Part shown: piece after piece, positions 17,326-26,188 of the stretch
How positions within the stretch are numbered: the first letter of the stretch is position 1
How the letters are laid out: every line of letters starts with the position of its first letter
Assembly (NCBI GenBank): GCA_945902215.1
Contig: CAMDML010000012.1
Location: forward strand, 1 to 53,607
Direction of reading: 5' to 3'
Source: Klebsiella pneumoniae
GTDB lineage: Bacteria; Pseudomonadota; Gammaproteobacteria; Pseudomonadales; Pseudohongiellaceae
Length of the DNA stretch: 53,607 bases
The notes under the pieces: generated by a model
Database searches by the model: none
What the model was told of the DNA's origin: nothing
Seen by the model: the letters and a program-made list of their open reading frames with translations, nothing else
Translations under genes and position numbers: made by a program

Positions 17326-17562
17326 TTACTGCTGGTGGGAATTGATGTAATTAATGGCGAGTTGCACGGTGGTGATTTTCTCGGCTTCGTCGTCCGGAAT
17401 TTCGGTTTCAAACTCTTCTTCCAGAGCCATCACCAGTTCTACCGTATCGAGCGAATCAGCACCAAGATCTTCAACGAAGGCAGCTCCGTTCTTCACTTCT
17501 TCTTCTTTGACACCCAGTTGTTCGGCGACAATTTTTTTGACTCGTTCTTCAACGCTACTCAT
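17326..17562 (-). CDS. acpP: acyl carrier protein
   Basis: Small acidic four-helix protein carrying growing acyl chains on 4'-phosphopantetheine. Ser37 in the DSLDTVEL motif is the attachment site. At 78 residues, with the N-terminus [17 protein letters not shown], it is nearly identical in pattern to E. coli AcpP. A GGAG ribosome site lies about 11 nt upstream. A long upstream spacer (17563-17819) with a tandem repeat suggests its own promoter; a TTGACG box on the minus strand (~17702-17707) is the best -35 candidate but lacks a good -10. A terminator follows the gene. Confidence 0.98.
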   Translation of the reverse strand: MSSVEERVKKIVAEQLGVKEEEVKNGAAFVEDLGADSLDTVELVMALEEEFETEIPDDEAEKITTVQLAINYINSHQQ

Positions 17563-17606
17563 ATAAATTTATGCTCCAATTGGTACGCACTTAGTATTAG
17601 TACTAT

Positions 17607-17636
17607 AAATACAGAGAAATACAGAGAAATACAGAA
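17607..17636. repeat. three tandem 10-bp repeats in the acpP leader
   Basis: The unit AAATACAGAG occurs at 17607-17616 and 17617-17626 and, with one change at its last base, at 17627-17636. The 10-bp period matches one DNA helical turn, so a protein could contact each copy on the same face. It lies 45-74 bp upstream of the acpP start, in the probable 5' leader. The rest of the 257-bp spacer holds only a short palindrome, GGCCCA/TGGGCC at 17741-17753. Confidence 0.75.
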
Positions 17637-17819
17637 AGTTCCGGACTTTATGAATTCTTCAATTGCTTTGACCTTAAAAACAGACTTGGCCCGCTAAAAC
17701 AAGCGTCAAGTGTAACCGAGAATCCATCCTTTGTAATCCGGCCCAGTGGGCCAGCACTGCTCCCTGAACGCCAAGCGGCGCGAATTATGCCACAAGTACG
17801 TCAGGTACCAACCCAAGTA

Positions 17820-18563
17820 TTACCCCATATACATCCCGCCGTTGGCGTGAATGGTTTCCCCGGTAATGTAGCCTGCTTCCATTGAGGCCAAAAAACCCAC
17901 AACTGCTGCTATTTCCTCAGGTTGCCCATAACGGCCCAGTGGAATTTTCGCAAGTAGCGCCTGTGTTTGTTCGGCGCCCAGTTCACGCGTCATGTCCGTT
18001 TCGATGAATCCGGGCGCCACACAATTGACCGTGATACTGCGTGAGCCGATTTCCATCGCTAGGGCACGCGAGAAGCCTTGCAACCCTGCTTTGGCAGCGG
18101 CGTAATTGGCCTGGCCTGCATTGCCGCTTGAACCGACCACTGAACTGATACTGATGATGCGACCCCAGCGCGCCTTGGTCATGCCGCGCAGCACTGCGCG
18201 CGTCATGCGGAACACCGATGTGAGATTGGTGTTGATCACTGCATCCCATTCTTCTTCCTTCATGCGCAACATCAGATTGTCGCGGGTGATGCCGGCGTTG
18301 TTGACGAGAATTTCTACCGTGCCGAATTCATCATGTGCTTGTTTGCAGAACGCATCTACTGACGTTACAGACGCGACATCGAGACAGTAGCCCTTACCCT
18401 TGATGCCCATCTCCTTCAGCCATTCGCTGATTTTGCTCGCACCGGCCTCACTCGTAGCCGTGCCAAGCACGACTGCTTCACGGCGACCCAATTCGAAGGC
18501 AATGGCTTTGCCGATGCCCCGGCTGGCACCGGTTACAACTGCAATCTTTAATTTGATACTCAT
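17820..18563 (-). CDS. fabG: 3-oxoacyl-[acyl-carrier-protein] reductase
   Basis: NADPH-dependent short-chain dehydrogenase that reduces 3-ketoacyl-ACP. The cofactor motif TGASRGIG lies at 11-18, NNAG near 89-92, and the catalytic residues are Ser141, Tyr154 and Lys158 (ISSVVGSSGNAGQANYAAAKAG). The ATG at 18563 is preferred over one 8 codons earlier because GGAGAG sits about 5 nt upstream; this gives 247 residues and a 10-nt gap to fabD. The GETIHANGGMYM ending is typical. It is in the conserved fabD-fabG-acpP order, which supports FabG over other family members. Confidence 0.96.
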   Translation of the reverse strand: MSIKLKIAVVTGASRGIGKAIAFELGRREAVVLGTATSEAGASKISEWLKEMGIKGKGYCLDVASVTSVDAFCKQAHDEFGTVEILVNNAGITRDNLMLRMKEEEWDAVINTNLTSVFRMTRAVLRGMTKARWGRIISISSVVGSSGNAGQANYAAAKAGLQGFSRALAMEIGSRSITVNCVAPGFIETDMTRELGAEQTQALLAKIPLGRYGQPEEIAAVVGFLASMEAGYITGETIHANGGMYMG

Positions 18564-18573
18564 GTTCTCTCCG

Positions 18574-19548
18574 CTACACCGGTTCATTTTTGCCCAAGGT
18601 GGCGAGTGCGGCGGTCAAGCTGGCCGGATCGTTGACCACAAGAGCATTCAGTCCAGAATCAATCCGTTTGTTGAGTCCGGTCAGCACCTTGCCAGGCCCC
18701 ATCTCGAGCAGCGTGTTGATGCCCTGTGCGGCAAAGGCCCGGATCGTAGCAACCCAAGGTACTGGATTATAAATCTGCAGCACCAGATTCCGCCTGATCA
18801 CGGCAGGATCGGTATTTTTTCCGAGACCATGGTTCTGGATGACGGGGATGGCCGGTATGGACAGCGTGATTCCGGCCAATACCTGCGCAAAGCGCTCAGC
18901 GGCAGGCTGCATCAGAGGGGAATGGAAGGGTGCGCTGACGGACAAAGGCAGAACCCGCTTGGCACCTGCAGCCTTGCAGAACTCGCCTGCACGCTTGACA
19001 GCAGCGCTGTGACCGGCGATCACAACCTGACCCGGAGAATTGAAATTCACCGCTGCCACGACCTCGGCGCCACTGGCTTCGTTACAGGCTTCGTTACAGG
19101 CTTTGATGACAGCATCATCGTCCAGTCCAACGATAGCGGCCATACCACCGATGCCTACCGGGACAGCGCTCTGCATGAATTCTCCACGCTGCTTCACAAG
19201 TGCCACTGCATCGGTGAAGCGCAGCACTCCGGCGCATACCAGCGCGGAATATTCACCGAGGCTATGGCCGGCCATCAGGCTCGGGAGCGGACCGCCCTGC
19301 TCAAGCCAGACACGCCATAAAGAAACAGAGGCAGTCAGGATGCTAGGTTGCGTAATATGGGTAAGAGCCAACTGTTCCGCAGGTCCAGTCTGGACGAGCT
19401 GCCAGAGGTCGTACCCCAGAATGGCTGAAGCTTCAGCGAAAGTGGCCACTACGACCGGATGCAATTGGGCCAATTCCGTAAGCATGCCCACGTGTTGCGA
19501 GTTCTGGCCTGGAAAGGTAAACCCAAGCGTTACGACAGTCGCTGCCAT
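18574..19548 (-). CDS. fabD: malonyl-CoA:ACP transacylase
   Basis: Moves malonyl from CoA to ACP. The nucleophile is Ser96 (GHSLGEY), the catalytic base His208 (SAPFHSPLM), and NFNSPGQVVIAG and EMGPGKVLTGL are family motifs. The N-terminal oxyanion loop reads GQNSQ (14-18) where nearly all relatives have GQGSQ; Gln15 is kept. A 12-nt in-frame duplication gives ACNEACNE near 149-156. At 324 residues it is ~15 longer than E. coli FabD. A terminator separates it from rpmF, so it needs its own promoter in the ~50 nt before the start, where I saw no convincing one. Confidence 0.94.
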   Translation of the reverse strand: MAATVVTLGFTFPGQNSQHVGMLTELAQLHPVVVATFAEASAILGYDLWQLVQTGPAEQLALTHITQPSILTASVSLWRVWLEQGGPLPSLMAGHSLGEYSALVCAGVLRFTDAVALVKQRGEFMQSAVPVGIGGMAAIVGLDDDAVIKACNEACNEASGAEVVAAVNFNSPGQVVIAGHSAAVKRAGEFCKAAGAKRVLPLSVSAPFHSPLMQPAAERFAQVLAGITLSIPAIPVIQNHGLGKNTDPAVIRRNLVLQIYNPVPWVATIRAFAAQGINTLLEMGPGKVLTGLNKRIDSGLNALVVNDPASLTAALATLGKNEPV

Positions 19549-19595
19549 TACGGGTTGCTCAAATGCTTCACGGATACTGATTTAGCCCGCTCCAT

Positions 19596-19630
19596 AACGA
19601 AAAACAGCCCGCAATGAGCTGTTTTTCGTT
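19596..19630 (-). terminator. strong terminator hairpin after rpmF
   Basis: Arms AACGAAAAACAGC (19596-19608) and GCTGTTTTTCGTT (19618-19630) are perfect 13-bp complements with a 9-nt loop. Ts in the arm and its A/T symmetry allow termination of minus-strand transcripts 37 nt beyond the rpmF stop. It sits where plsX and fabH lie in most gammaproteobacteria. A second small repeat, GTGTCT/AGACAC, is at 19636-19659. Confidence 0.8.
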
Positions 19631-19667
19631 GGTTGTGTCTCCGCGCGTGGGAAGACACGGACTTTAA

Positions 19668-19847
19668 TCAGTCTTTGTTGACCTGAACGACCTGACGGCC
19701 ACGGTAGAAACCATCCGGGGTCATGTGGTGACGGCGATGACGCTCACCTGTCTCGGTGTCGGTAGACAGCGTAGGTCCGGTCAGCGCATCGTGGGAACGA
19801 CGCATGTCGCGGCGTGAACGGGTTTTACGGTTCTGTTGAACGGCCAT
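19668..19847 (-). CDS. rpmF: 50S ribosomal protein L32
   Basis: Small basic protein of the large ribosomal subunit. The product is 59 residues, begins [22 protein letters not shown] and keeps [17 protein letters not shown]. It has no cysteines, so it is the zinc-free form, as in E. coli. The ATG at 19847 is used because AVQQN is the universal start; the longer reading adds six residues. It follows yceD by 51 nt, the standard pairing. Confidence 0.97.
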   Translation of the reverse strand: MAVQQNRKTRSRRDMRRSHDALTGPTLSTDTETGERHRRHHMTPDGFYRGRQVVQVNKD

Positions 19848-19898
19848 TTCAGTTGCTCCAGTCAAATGAATCCCGGACTGGGGATTCGTGCAAATTCG

Positions 19899-20489
19899 TT
19901 ATTCGTTGTTTTCGATCTTTCCGGTTTTGGTTGTTTTCCCGGCTTTTCCTGTCTTTTGGGTCGGCGCCTTCAATGCTGCCAGCACTGCAAACGGGTTAGG
20001 CCTGCTTACTGCCTCTGGTGCAGGCTCCTGTTTAAATGCAGTCAAGGCCTTGTTACACGCCGCGTCAGCGTGCATTGGCACCATCGGCAAACTCAAAATC
20101 AATTCGTCTTCGATCAGCGCCAATACATCAAGTCCGGCTTCCGGCATAGTGACCGCATCGCAGCTTTCAGGCAACTCTTGCAGCTTTTCTTGCAACTCGT
20201 CCTCGGTATCGAATACCAACATGGACAGAGAGCAATGCAGTTCCAGCTTCAGATCCTGCAAGCAGCGCTGGCAAGTGACCTGCACCTGAGTGTCCAGAGC
20301 TCCCGACAACAGGCGCTGGCCTCCCTCATCCGCGCCAAACTTCAAGCTCACCGCAACCTGACCGGTCTGAGCGGAGAGATAATCAGTAAAACGCTGAAGA
20401 TTCGCGAGAGGCAATACTGCGCTGATCGAACCCAGCCTGGCGAACAGTTTTACTGTATCGATTCGCTCTGGAAAAGGGTCAGACGACAT
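19899..20489 (-). CDS. yceD: DUF177/YceD family protein (23S rRNA accumulation protein)
   Basis: Conserved partner of rpmF, linked in relatives to 23S rRNA accumulation. The paired cysteines CQRCL (~72-75), the acidic DVLALIEDELILSLPMVP core and the RPNPFAVLAALK motif near the end are all diagnostic. A Lys/Thr-rich tail (TQKTGKAGKTTKTGK) extends beyond the usual end. Starting at the ATG 20489 gives 196 residues. A longer reading to 20519 is unlikely because a near-consensus promoter occupies that DNA. With the -10 only 8 nt away there is no room for a ribosome site, so the message is probably leaderless. Confidence 0.9.
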   Translation of the reverse strand: MSSDPFPERIDTVKLFARLGSISAVLPLANLQRFTDYLSAQTGQVAVSLKFGADEGGQRLLSGALDTQVQVTCQRCLQDLKLELHCSLSMLVFDTEDELQEKLQELPESCDAVTMPEAGLDVLALIEDELILSLPMVPMHADAACNKALTAFKQEPAPEAVSRPNPFAVLAALKAPTQKTGKAGKTTKTGKIENNE

Positions 20490-20497
20490 GGGCGCGC

Positions 20498-20526
20498 ATC
20501 TTAGTGATACGGCTTCCAAGTGTCAA
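20498..20526 (-). promoter_or_regulatory. near-consensus sigma70 promoter for yceD-rpmF
   Basis: Minus strand TTGACA (20521-20526, perfect), a 17-nt spacer and TAAGAT (20498-20503). The predicted start point is near 20491, one or two nt before the yceD ATG at 20489. It is the best-looking promoter I found in the window and supports an independent yceD-rpmF unit apart from pcm, whose stop is 66 bp upstream. Confidence 0.75.
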
Positions 20527-20591
20527 AGGAATTTTGCCGCATGGACCTCGGAACTGGTTGATTTTCTTCCGGATTTACTGAATTAAGCGAT

Positions 20592-21257
20592 TTAGCGCTC
20601 CACACCACTCAACAAGGGTACAAAACGCACTGCTTCCAGGTTCTCGGAAACCAACTTGCCCTCCCGCTTTCGGTATACCCGCAGCATCTGATTACGCTCT
20701 CCTTCCGGAACCACCAGGGTACCACCCTCAGCCAGTTGCTTTAGCAGTGCTTCCGGGACTACCGGGGCAGCAGCCGTAATGATGATGCCGTCAAATGGGG
20801 CGTTCTGTGACCAACCGTAGCTGCCATCGGCGCATTTCAGGCTGATGTTGCCGATCTTGAGCTCGCGCAGCCGGGTCTTGGTCTTCTCCAGCAACGGGGT
20901 GATGCGCTCGATGCTGTAAACATGGTCAACCATGCGCGCCAGGATCGCAGTTTGGTAACCGCAACCAGTGCCGATTTCGAGCACTTTGGCCTGCTCCGGC
21001 AAACCGGCCATCAGGACCTCAGTCATGCGTGCCACGATGTAGGGCTGCGAAATCGTCTGGTTGAACGCAATCGGCAGTGCCACATCTTCGTAGGCGCGAT
21101 GCGCCAGCGCTTCGTCGATGAACAGATGGCGCGGCGTGCTCAGCATGGCTTCCAGCACGCGCAAGTTACTGATGCCGATATCACCCAGTCGTTGCACCAT
21201 GCGTTCACGGGTCCGCTGCGAAGTCATGCCGATACCCTGGATCTTCTGCGAATTCAC
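20592..21257 (-). CDS. pcm: protein-L-isoaspartate O-methyltransferase
   Basis: SAM-dependent repair enzyme that methylates isoaspartyl residues in damaged proteins. The SAM-binding motif is VLEIGTGCGYQTAILA, preceded by the substrate loop NQTISQPYIVARM. Length 221 is close to the family norm. The start is GTG overlapping the surE stop by 4 nt; an ATG ten codons in (MTSQRTRERM) is an alternative that matches many homologs. It ends the pyrG-to-pcm run. In most gammaproteobacteria nlpD and rpoS come next; here yceD does. Confidence 0.94.
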   Translation of the reverse strand: MNSQKIQGIGMTSQRTRERMVQRLGDIGISNLRVLEAMLSTPRHLFIDEALAHRAYEDVALPIAFNQTISQPYIVARMTEVLMAGLPEQAKVLEIGTGCGYQTAILARMVDHVYSIERITPLLEKTKTRLRELKIGNISLKCADGSYGWSQNAPFDGIIITAAAPVVPEALLKQLAEGGTLVVPEGERNQMLRVYRKREGKLVSENLEAVRFVPLLSGVER

Positions 21258-22051
21258 CCGACTACCCCTTCAGCCCCTGAATCAAATTCTTTGCCCAATT
21301 GCGCAAACATGGGTGCTGCGTCGCGCATGGCTTGTTGACTGCACATGTCAGCGTGCAAGGGCGTAATGGATACATAGCCGTGTTCAACCGCATGAAAGTC
21401 GGAGCCAGGCAAGCGCTCAACAGGTCCGCCTGCGCGTCCGATCCAGTAAAGGGTCTTGCCACGCGGGTTGCGCGTACTAATCGGGTTCTCACCGCGTAAG
21501 CGTTGGCCAAGTGTCGTCAGCCGCAAACCCTTGATCCGCTCTACTGGCAGATCAGGAATATTGACGTTCAACACGGTGCGTGGTGGCAACGACAGTTTGT
21601 CCAGAAGTTGTAACAAGCGCCGCGCAATTGCTGCGGCAGTGCGGAAACGCCCGATATGGATTTCTGTGTAATCAGTAACGACCAGCGAAAAAGCCATGGC
21701 AGGTTTCGCCAGAAAGCGCCCTTCCATTGCAGCAGCGACAGTACCTGAGTACAACACGTCGTCGCCAAGGTTCGCGCCGAAATTGATGCCGGACAGCACC
21801 CGCTCAGGCTCGGGCATGAAGATGCCGGAGGTGCCCAGATGAATACAGTCGGTGGGCGTGCCGTCCACGGCATAGCGCCCCTTGTCGAGCGGCATTACCT
21901 GCAATGGACGATCCAGCGTCAGGCAGTTGCTGACGCCAGATTTGTCGCGATCGGGCGCGATGATAACCAGCACATGGTCGTGCAAAGCCTGCCGCAAAGC
22001 TTCCAGTCCCGGCGCATGCACGCCATCGTCGTTGGACAAGAGCAGACTCAT
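21254..22051 (-). CDS. surE: 5'/3'-nucleotidase SurE
   Basis: Metal-dependent survival nucleotidase acting on nucleoside monophosphates and short polyphosphate. Metal ligands match E. coli: Asp8 and Asp9 (LLSNDDGVHAPG), Ser38 (APDRDKSGVSN) and Asn90 (SGINFGANLGDDVLYSGTV). Length 265 is slightly above typical. It overlaps truD and pcm by 4 nt each, so translation is coupled through truD-surE-pcm, the usual stationary-phase repair grouping. Confidence 0.95.
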   Translation of the reverse strand: MSLLLSNDDGVHAPGLEALRQALHDHVLVIIAPDRDKSGVSNCLTLDRPLQVMPLDKGRYAVDGTPTDCIHLGTSGIFMPEPERVLSGINFGANLGDDVLYSGTVAAAMEGRFLAKPAMAFSLVVTDYTEIHIGRFRTAAAIARRLLQLLDKLSLPPRTVLNVNIPDLPVERIKGLRLTTLGQRLRGENPISTRNPRGKTLYWIGRAGGPVERLPGSDFHAVEHGYVSITPLHADMCSQQAMRDAAPMFAQLGKEFDSGAEGVVG

Positions 22052-23094
22052 ACGTCCTCCAGATGGACCAGTTCTCGCAGCACCGAAGTGGCATATGCGC
22101 CGCGTGTCAGACTGAATTCGAGTATCAGACCATCACCAGTAAAGTTCGCCTGCAAATTCTCCACCTGCGCGCGCAACGGGCGGCGCTCCTGTTCCAGTCC
22201 GTGCGCGATCAGCCCTGCACATAATTCCGGATGGTGTTCAGCAAGCACGCATTCCTGTTGCTGTGCTTCATCCGTGACCAGCGGCAGTCCCCGGCCCCAG
22301 AGTGGACCCGTGGCATGGATATCGAATTCGGCCAGACGCCGTCGCAAATCTTCCGGTGTGGCTTTGTTGCTCGCAAACGTACTCGCGCTACCGGACAAAG
22401 CCATTACATCGCCTGCGATCCACGCATTCCACGTCCCTTCCCTGACCCGCCTGGACAAATTGACGTTGAACAAGTAACTGCGTACTGCGGACAGGAGCAG
22501 GCTGCGCTGCTGCCGGTCTGGTGCACTCTCGCCCCTGAACCAGGCCAGCGCGGCGGGCACGTTGTTTTGGTTACGACCGAAACGCTGTACCCCAAAATAA
22601 TTGGGTACACCGTGGGTCGCAAGCAAACTCACACGCGTCAGCACCTCCAAGTTGTCTCCGGCAGGAGCGCGCAACACGATACGGAAGCGGTTGCCCTTAT
22701 GTGAGCCCCGGCGCAATTTGCGGCTGTTGCGCCCACTACGCAGCACGCGCAGTTGTGGATGCTGCAAGTTCACTCCCGTTTCATTGCCCTTCCCTGCGGG
22801 CACACTGAACCATTGGCGCGTGACACCCTGTTTGTCTTTCATCCCGGCAAAAGCAGTATCGCGCAACGGCACGTTGAAATGCCGCGCCAGAATTTCCTGT
22901 GCATCAAAAGTGGTGAGTCCAGTTTTTTCAATGGCAAGAAGGAGGTGTTCACCAGCACCATCCGGTTCGAAACCCAGCTGTTCCTCCACACAAAAATCTT
23001 CCAACTGCTGCTTGAAGCCGGCATGCAGCACCGGCGCACCGAATGCGTGTTCCAGCGCATCCCACTTCAGGTATGTCGACACGGCAGCGTTCAC
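22048..23094 (-). CDS. truD: tRNA pseudouridine(13) synthase
   Basis: Converts U13 of certain tRNAs (tRNA-Glu in E. coli) to pseudouridine. The catalytic aspartate is Asp87 in the GMKDKQGVTRQWFS motif. KTGLTTFDAQ, NYFGVQRFGR and the inserted TruD domain are present. Start is GTG overlapping the ispF stop by 4 nt. Length 348 is normal. Its order (ispF-truD-surE-pcm) is standard for the class. Confidence 0.95.
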   Translation of the reverse strand: MNAAVSTYLKWDALEHAFGAPVLHAGFKQQLEDFCVEEQLGFEPDGAGEHLLLAIEKTGLTTFDAQEILARHFNVPLRDTAFAGMKDKQGVTRQWFSVPAGKGNETGVNLQHPQLRVLRSGRNSRKLRRGSHKGNRFRIVLRAPAGDNLEVLTRVSLLATHGVPNYFGVQRFGRNQNNVPAALAWFRGESAPDRQQRSLLLSAVRSYLFNVNLSRRVREGTWNAWIAGDVMALSGSASTFASNKATPEDLRRRLAEFDIHATGPLWGRGLPLVTDEAQQQECVLAEHHPELCAGLIAHGLEQERRPLRAQVENLQANFTGDGLILEFSLTRGAYATSVLRELVHLEDV

Positions 23095-23606
23095 TCAGCC
23101 ACTCTATTTTTCTGCAGCAATACCACAGCATTGCAGGCAAGACCTTCCTCACGCCCGGTAAAGCCGAGGCCTTCTGTTGTCGTGGCCTTGACGCTGATTT
23201 GGGTGACCTGAACCTTCATGGCCCCAGCAAGCGTCTCGCGCATCGCCGTTACGAAGGGCGCAAAGCGCGGCAGCTGCGCCACGAGCGTGGTATCGGCGTT
23301 GGCCACATCCCAGCCTTCTGCGCGCACCAGCGTTAGCACGTGCTGTAACAACACCAGACTGCTGCAATTGCGGTAGCGGGGATCGCTGTCGGGAAAATGC
23401 CTGCCAATGTCGCCTAGTGCCAGTGCGCCCAGCAGCGCATCGCACAAGGCATGCACCAGTACATCGCCATCAGAATGCGCCAGCAAAGTGTGCGTATGCG
23501 TAATCTTTACCCCACCGATCGTGACATGGGCATCTGCCTGAGCCTTGGCGGCGAAGCGATGTACATCGTAACCATGGCCGATTCTGAATTGCATGTTGGC
23601 GCTCAT
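23091..23606 (-). CDS. ispF: 2-C-methyl-D-erythritol 2,4-cyclodiphosphate synthase
   Basis: Zinc enzyme of the MEP isoprenoid route that cyclises CDP-methylerythritol 2-phosphate. Ligands Asp14 and His16 lie in GHGYDVHRF; AHSDGDVLVHALCDALLGA supplies His and Asp residues of the active site at the trimer interface. Length 171 from an ATG overlapping the ispD stop by 4 nt. An ATG four codons in is also possible. It is translated together with ispD. Confidence 0.96.
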   Translation of the reverse strand: MSANMQFRIGHGYDVHRFAAKAQADAHVTIGGVKITHTHTLLAHSDGDVLVHALCDALLGALALGDIGRHFPDSDPRYRNCSSLVLLQHVLTLVRAEGWDVANADTTLVAQLPRFAPFVTAMRETLAGAMKVQVTQISVKATTTEGLGFTGREEGLACNAVVLLQKNRVAE

Positions 23607-24352
23607 TTATCTGGTACTTCCCTGGCCTGCGCTTGCAACACGGCTGCCGCAAGCACCAAGTCCTCGGGGTACGTCACCTTGATATTGTCAGATCGCCCAG
23701 GTACCAGTCGTACCGGCAGACCCAGTGCTTCAACTGCCGAGGCTTCATCAGTTACGATTTTGTGTTCAGCCTGCACACGCTGGATGGCGCGCTGCAACAC
23801 AGCAAAGCGAAACATCTGCGGCGTAGCTGCCTGCCAGATCCGACTGCGCTCTACGGTGCGCACAACCAGCTGGCTACCATCACTTTCTTTCAGGGTGTCG
23901 CGCACTGGCACGGCCAGCAGCCCGCCCGCACGTTCCTGAAGCAATTCACGCATCAGTTTGCGTACATCTGAAGGATGCACACAGGGGCGCACCGCATCAT
24001 GTACCAGTACCCAGTCATCATCTGCAGCAAAGGGTTGTAGCGCGGACAGCGCATTGGCAACAGATTCCATGCGTTCGGCACCACCTTCAGCCAGCAGCAA
24101 TTTATCAGTGATATTGGTTGGCAGGTGCTGCAGCAGCATTGGCCAGTCACTGTCTTCAGCCGCCAGAGCCACAACGATGCGATCGATTTCCGGTAAAGCG
24201 CCGAGTCTTTCCAGAGAATGCTGTAACAGTGATTTTCCTGCGACCATAAGATATTGCTTGGGTACTTCCGCCTGCATACGCCGGCCACTGCCGGCAGCGG
24301 GCAACAACAGAAAATACCGGGGCGCGGCTGGTCTGGATTCCTTGCTAGTCAC
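23603..24352 (-). CDS. ispD: 2-C-methyl-D-erythritol 4-phosphate cytidylyltransferase
   Basis: Third step of the MEP pathway, making CDP-methylerythritol. The nucleotide motif LPAAGSGRRMQAEVPKQY, then LVHDAVRPC and VPVRDTLKE are diagnostic. I place the start at a GTG one base after the ftsB stop, giving 249 residues; the frame stays open 50 codons further up but overlaps ftsB with no homology. Shine-Dalgarno support is weak, so re-initiation after ftsB is likely. It forms the ftsB-ispD-ispF block typical of gammaproteobacteria. Confidence 0.93.
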   Translation of the reverse strand: MTSKESRPAAPRYFLLLPAAGSGRRMQAEVPKQYLMVAGKSLLQHSLERLGALPEIDRIVVALAAEDSDWPMLLQHLPTNITDKLLLAEGGAERMESVANALSALQPFAADDDWVLVHDAVRPCVHPSDVRKLMRELLQERAGGLLAVPVRDTLKESDGSQLVVRTVERSRIWQAATPQMFRFAVLQRAIQRVQAEHKIVTDEASAVEALGLPVRLVPGRSDNIKVTYPEDLVLAAAVLQAQAREVPDK

Positions 24353-24353
24353 T

Positions 24354-24860
24354 TTATTGACCGGCCGTGAGGCTGGTGTCTGCCGCTGGCGCCTCTGCTG
24401 CCCGCGTCTGTTCAGTGGCGTCTTCATCCTCGCGGAAAATATCCAGATAGGGATTATCATCCTCGGCAATTTCAGGCGGCGGTTCTGGAGCGACATCCAC
24501 AAGCAGTGGTTCTTGCACAGCTTCCGGTTCGGAGGTGAGCGGCGTCGGTGTCTCTGCCTGCAACGAGGTCGGGCCTATTGGGCCTGATTCATCTTCCACG
24601 ATCAGATAAAAAGTTTCGCCCTGACGGACCAAACCCAGCTCGTTGCGGGCCCGCTCTTCAATCGAGTCAAGACCATTGCGCAAATCGCCGACCTCTTCCA
24701 TCAGGGCCGAATTTCTATCTTCAAGCGTTGCGTTTTCTCCTGTCTGTTCCGTTATTTCATCCTCCAGTCGCCCAAGCTCGGCCATGCTCCCCGCACCCAT
24801 CCACAAGCGCACCTGCAGCAGTACCAGCACGAGAACCAAAATGGTGAGGACTGTCTTCAT
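24354..24860 (-). CDS. ftsB: cell division protein FtsB with long acidic tail
   Basis: Bitopic protein of the FtsQLB complex that activates septal wall synthesis. One membrane helix (3-20) precedes a coiled coil (~28-73) ending in ERARNELGLVRQGETFYLIV, the conserved FtsB end. Normal FtsB stops soon after (~100 residues). Here a further ~80 residues (90-168), rich in Pro, Glu, Asp and Ala, continue in the periplasm. The gene lies 5 nt after eno and 1 nt before ispD, so the extension is not a frame error against a neighbour. The role of the tail is unknown. Confidence 0.92.
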   Translation of the reverse strand: MKTVLTILVLVLVLLQVRLWMGAGSMAELGRLEDEITEQTGENATLEDRNSALMEEVGDLRNGLDSIEERARNELGLVRQGETFYLIVEDESGPIGPTSLQAETPTPLTSEPEAVQEPLLVDVAPEPPPEIAEDDNPYLDIFREDEDATEQTRAAEAPAADTSLTAGQ

Positions 24861-24865
24861 GAGAT

Positions 24866-26167
<1,302 letters not shown>

Positions 26168-26188
26168 TCACGTTGGTAACGTTTCACT

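Noticed and set aside
17741-17753. GGCCCA/TGGGCC palindrome after fabG as a terminator
   Set aside because: The stem is only 6 bp with a 1-nt centre and no T-run; a stable RNA hairpin cannot form with such a loop.
24353-24502. 50-codon N-terminal extension of IspD
   Set aside because: It lies inside ftsB in another frame, has no family similarity, and the GTG right after the ftsB stop gives a normal-length enzyme.
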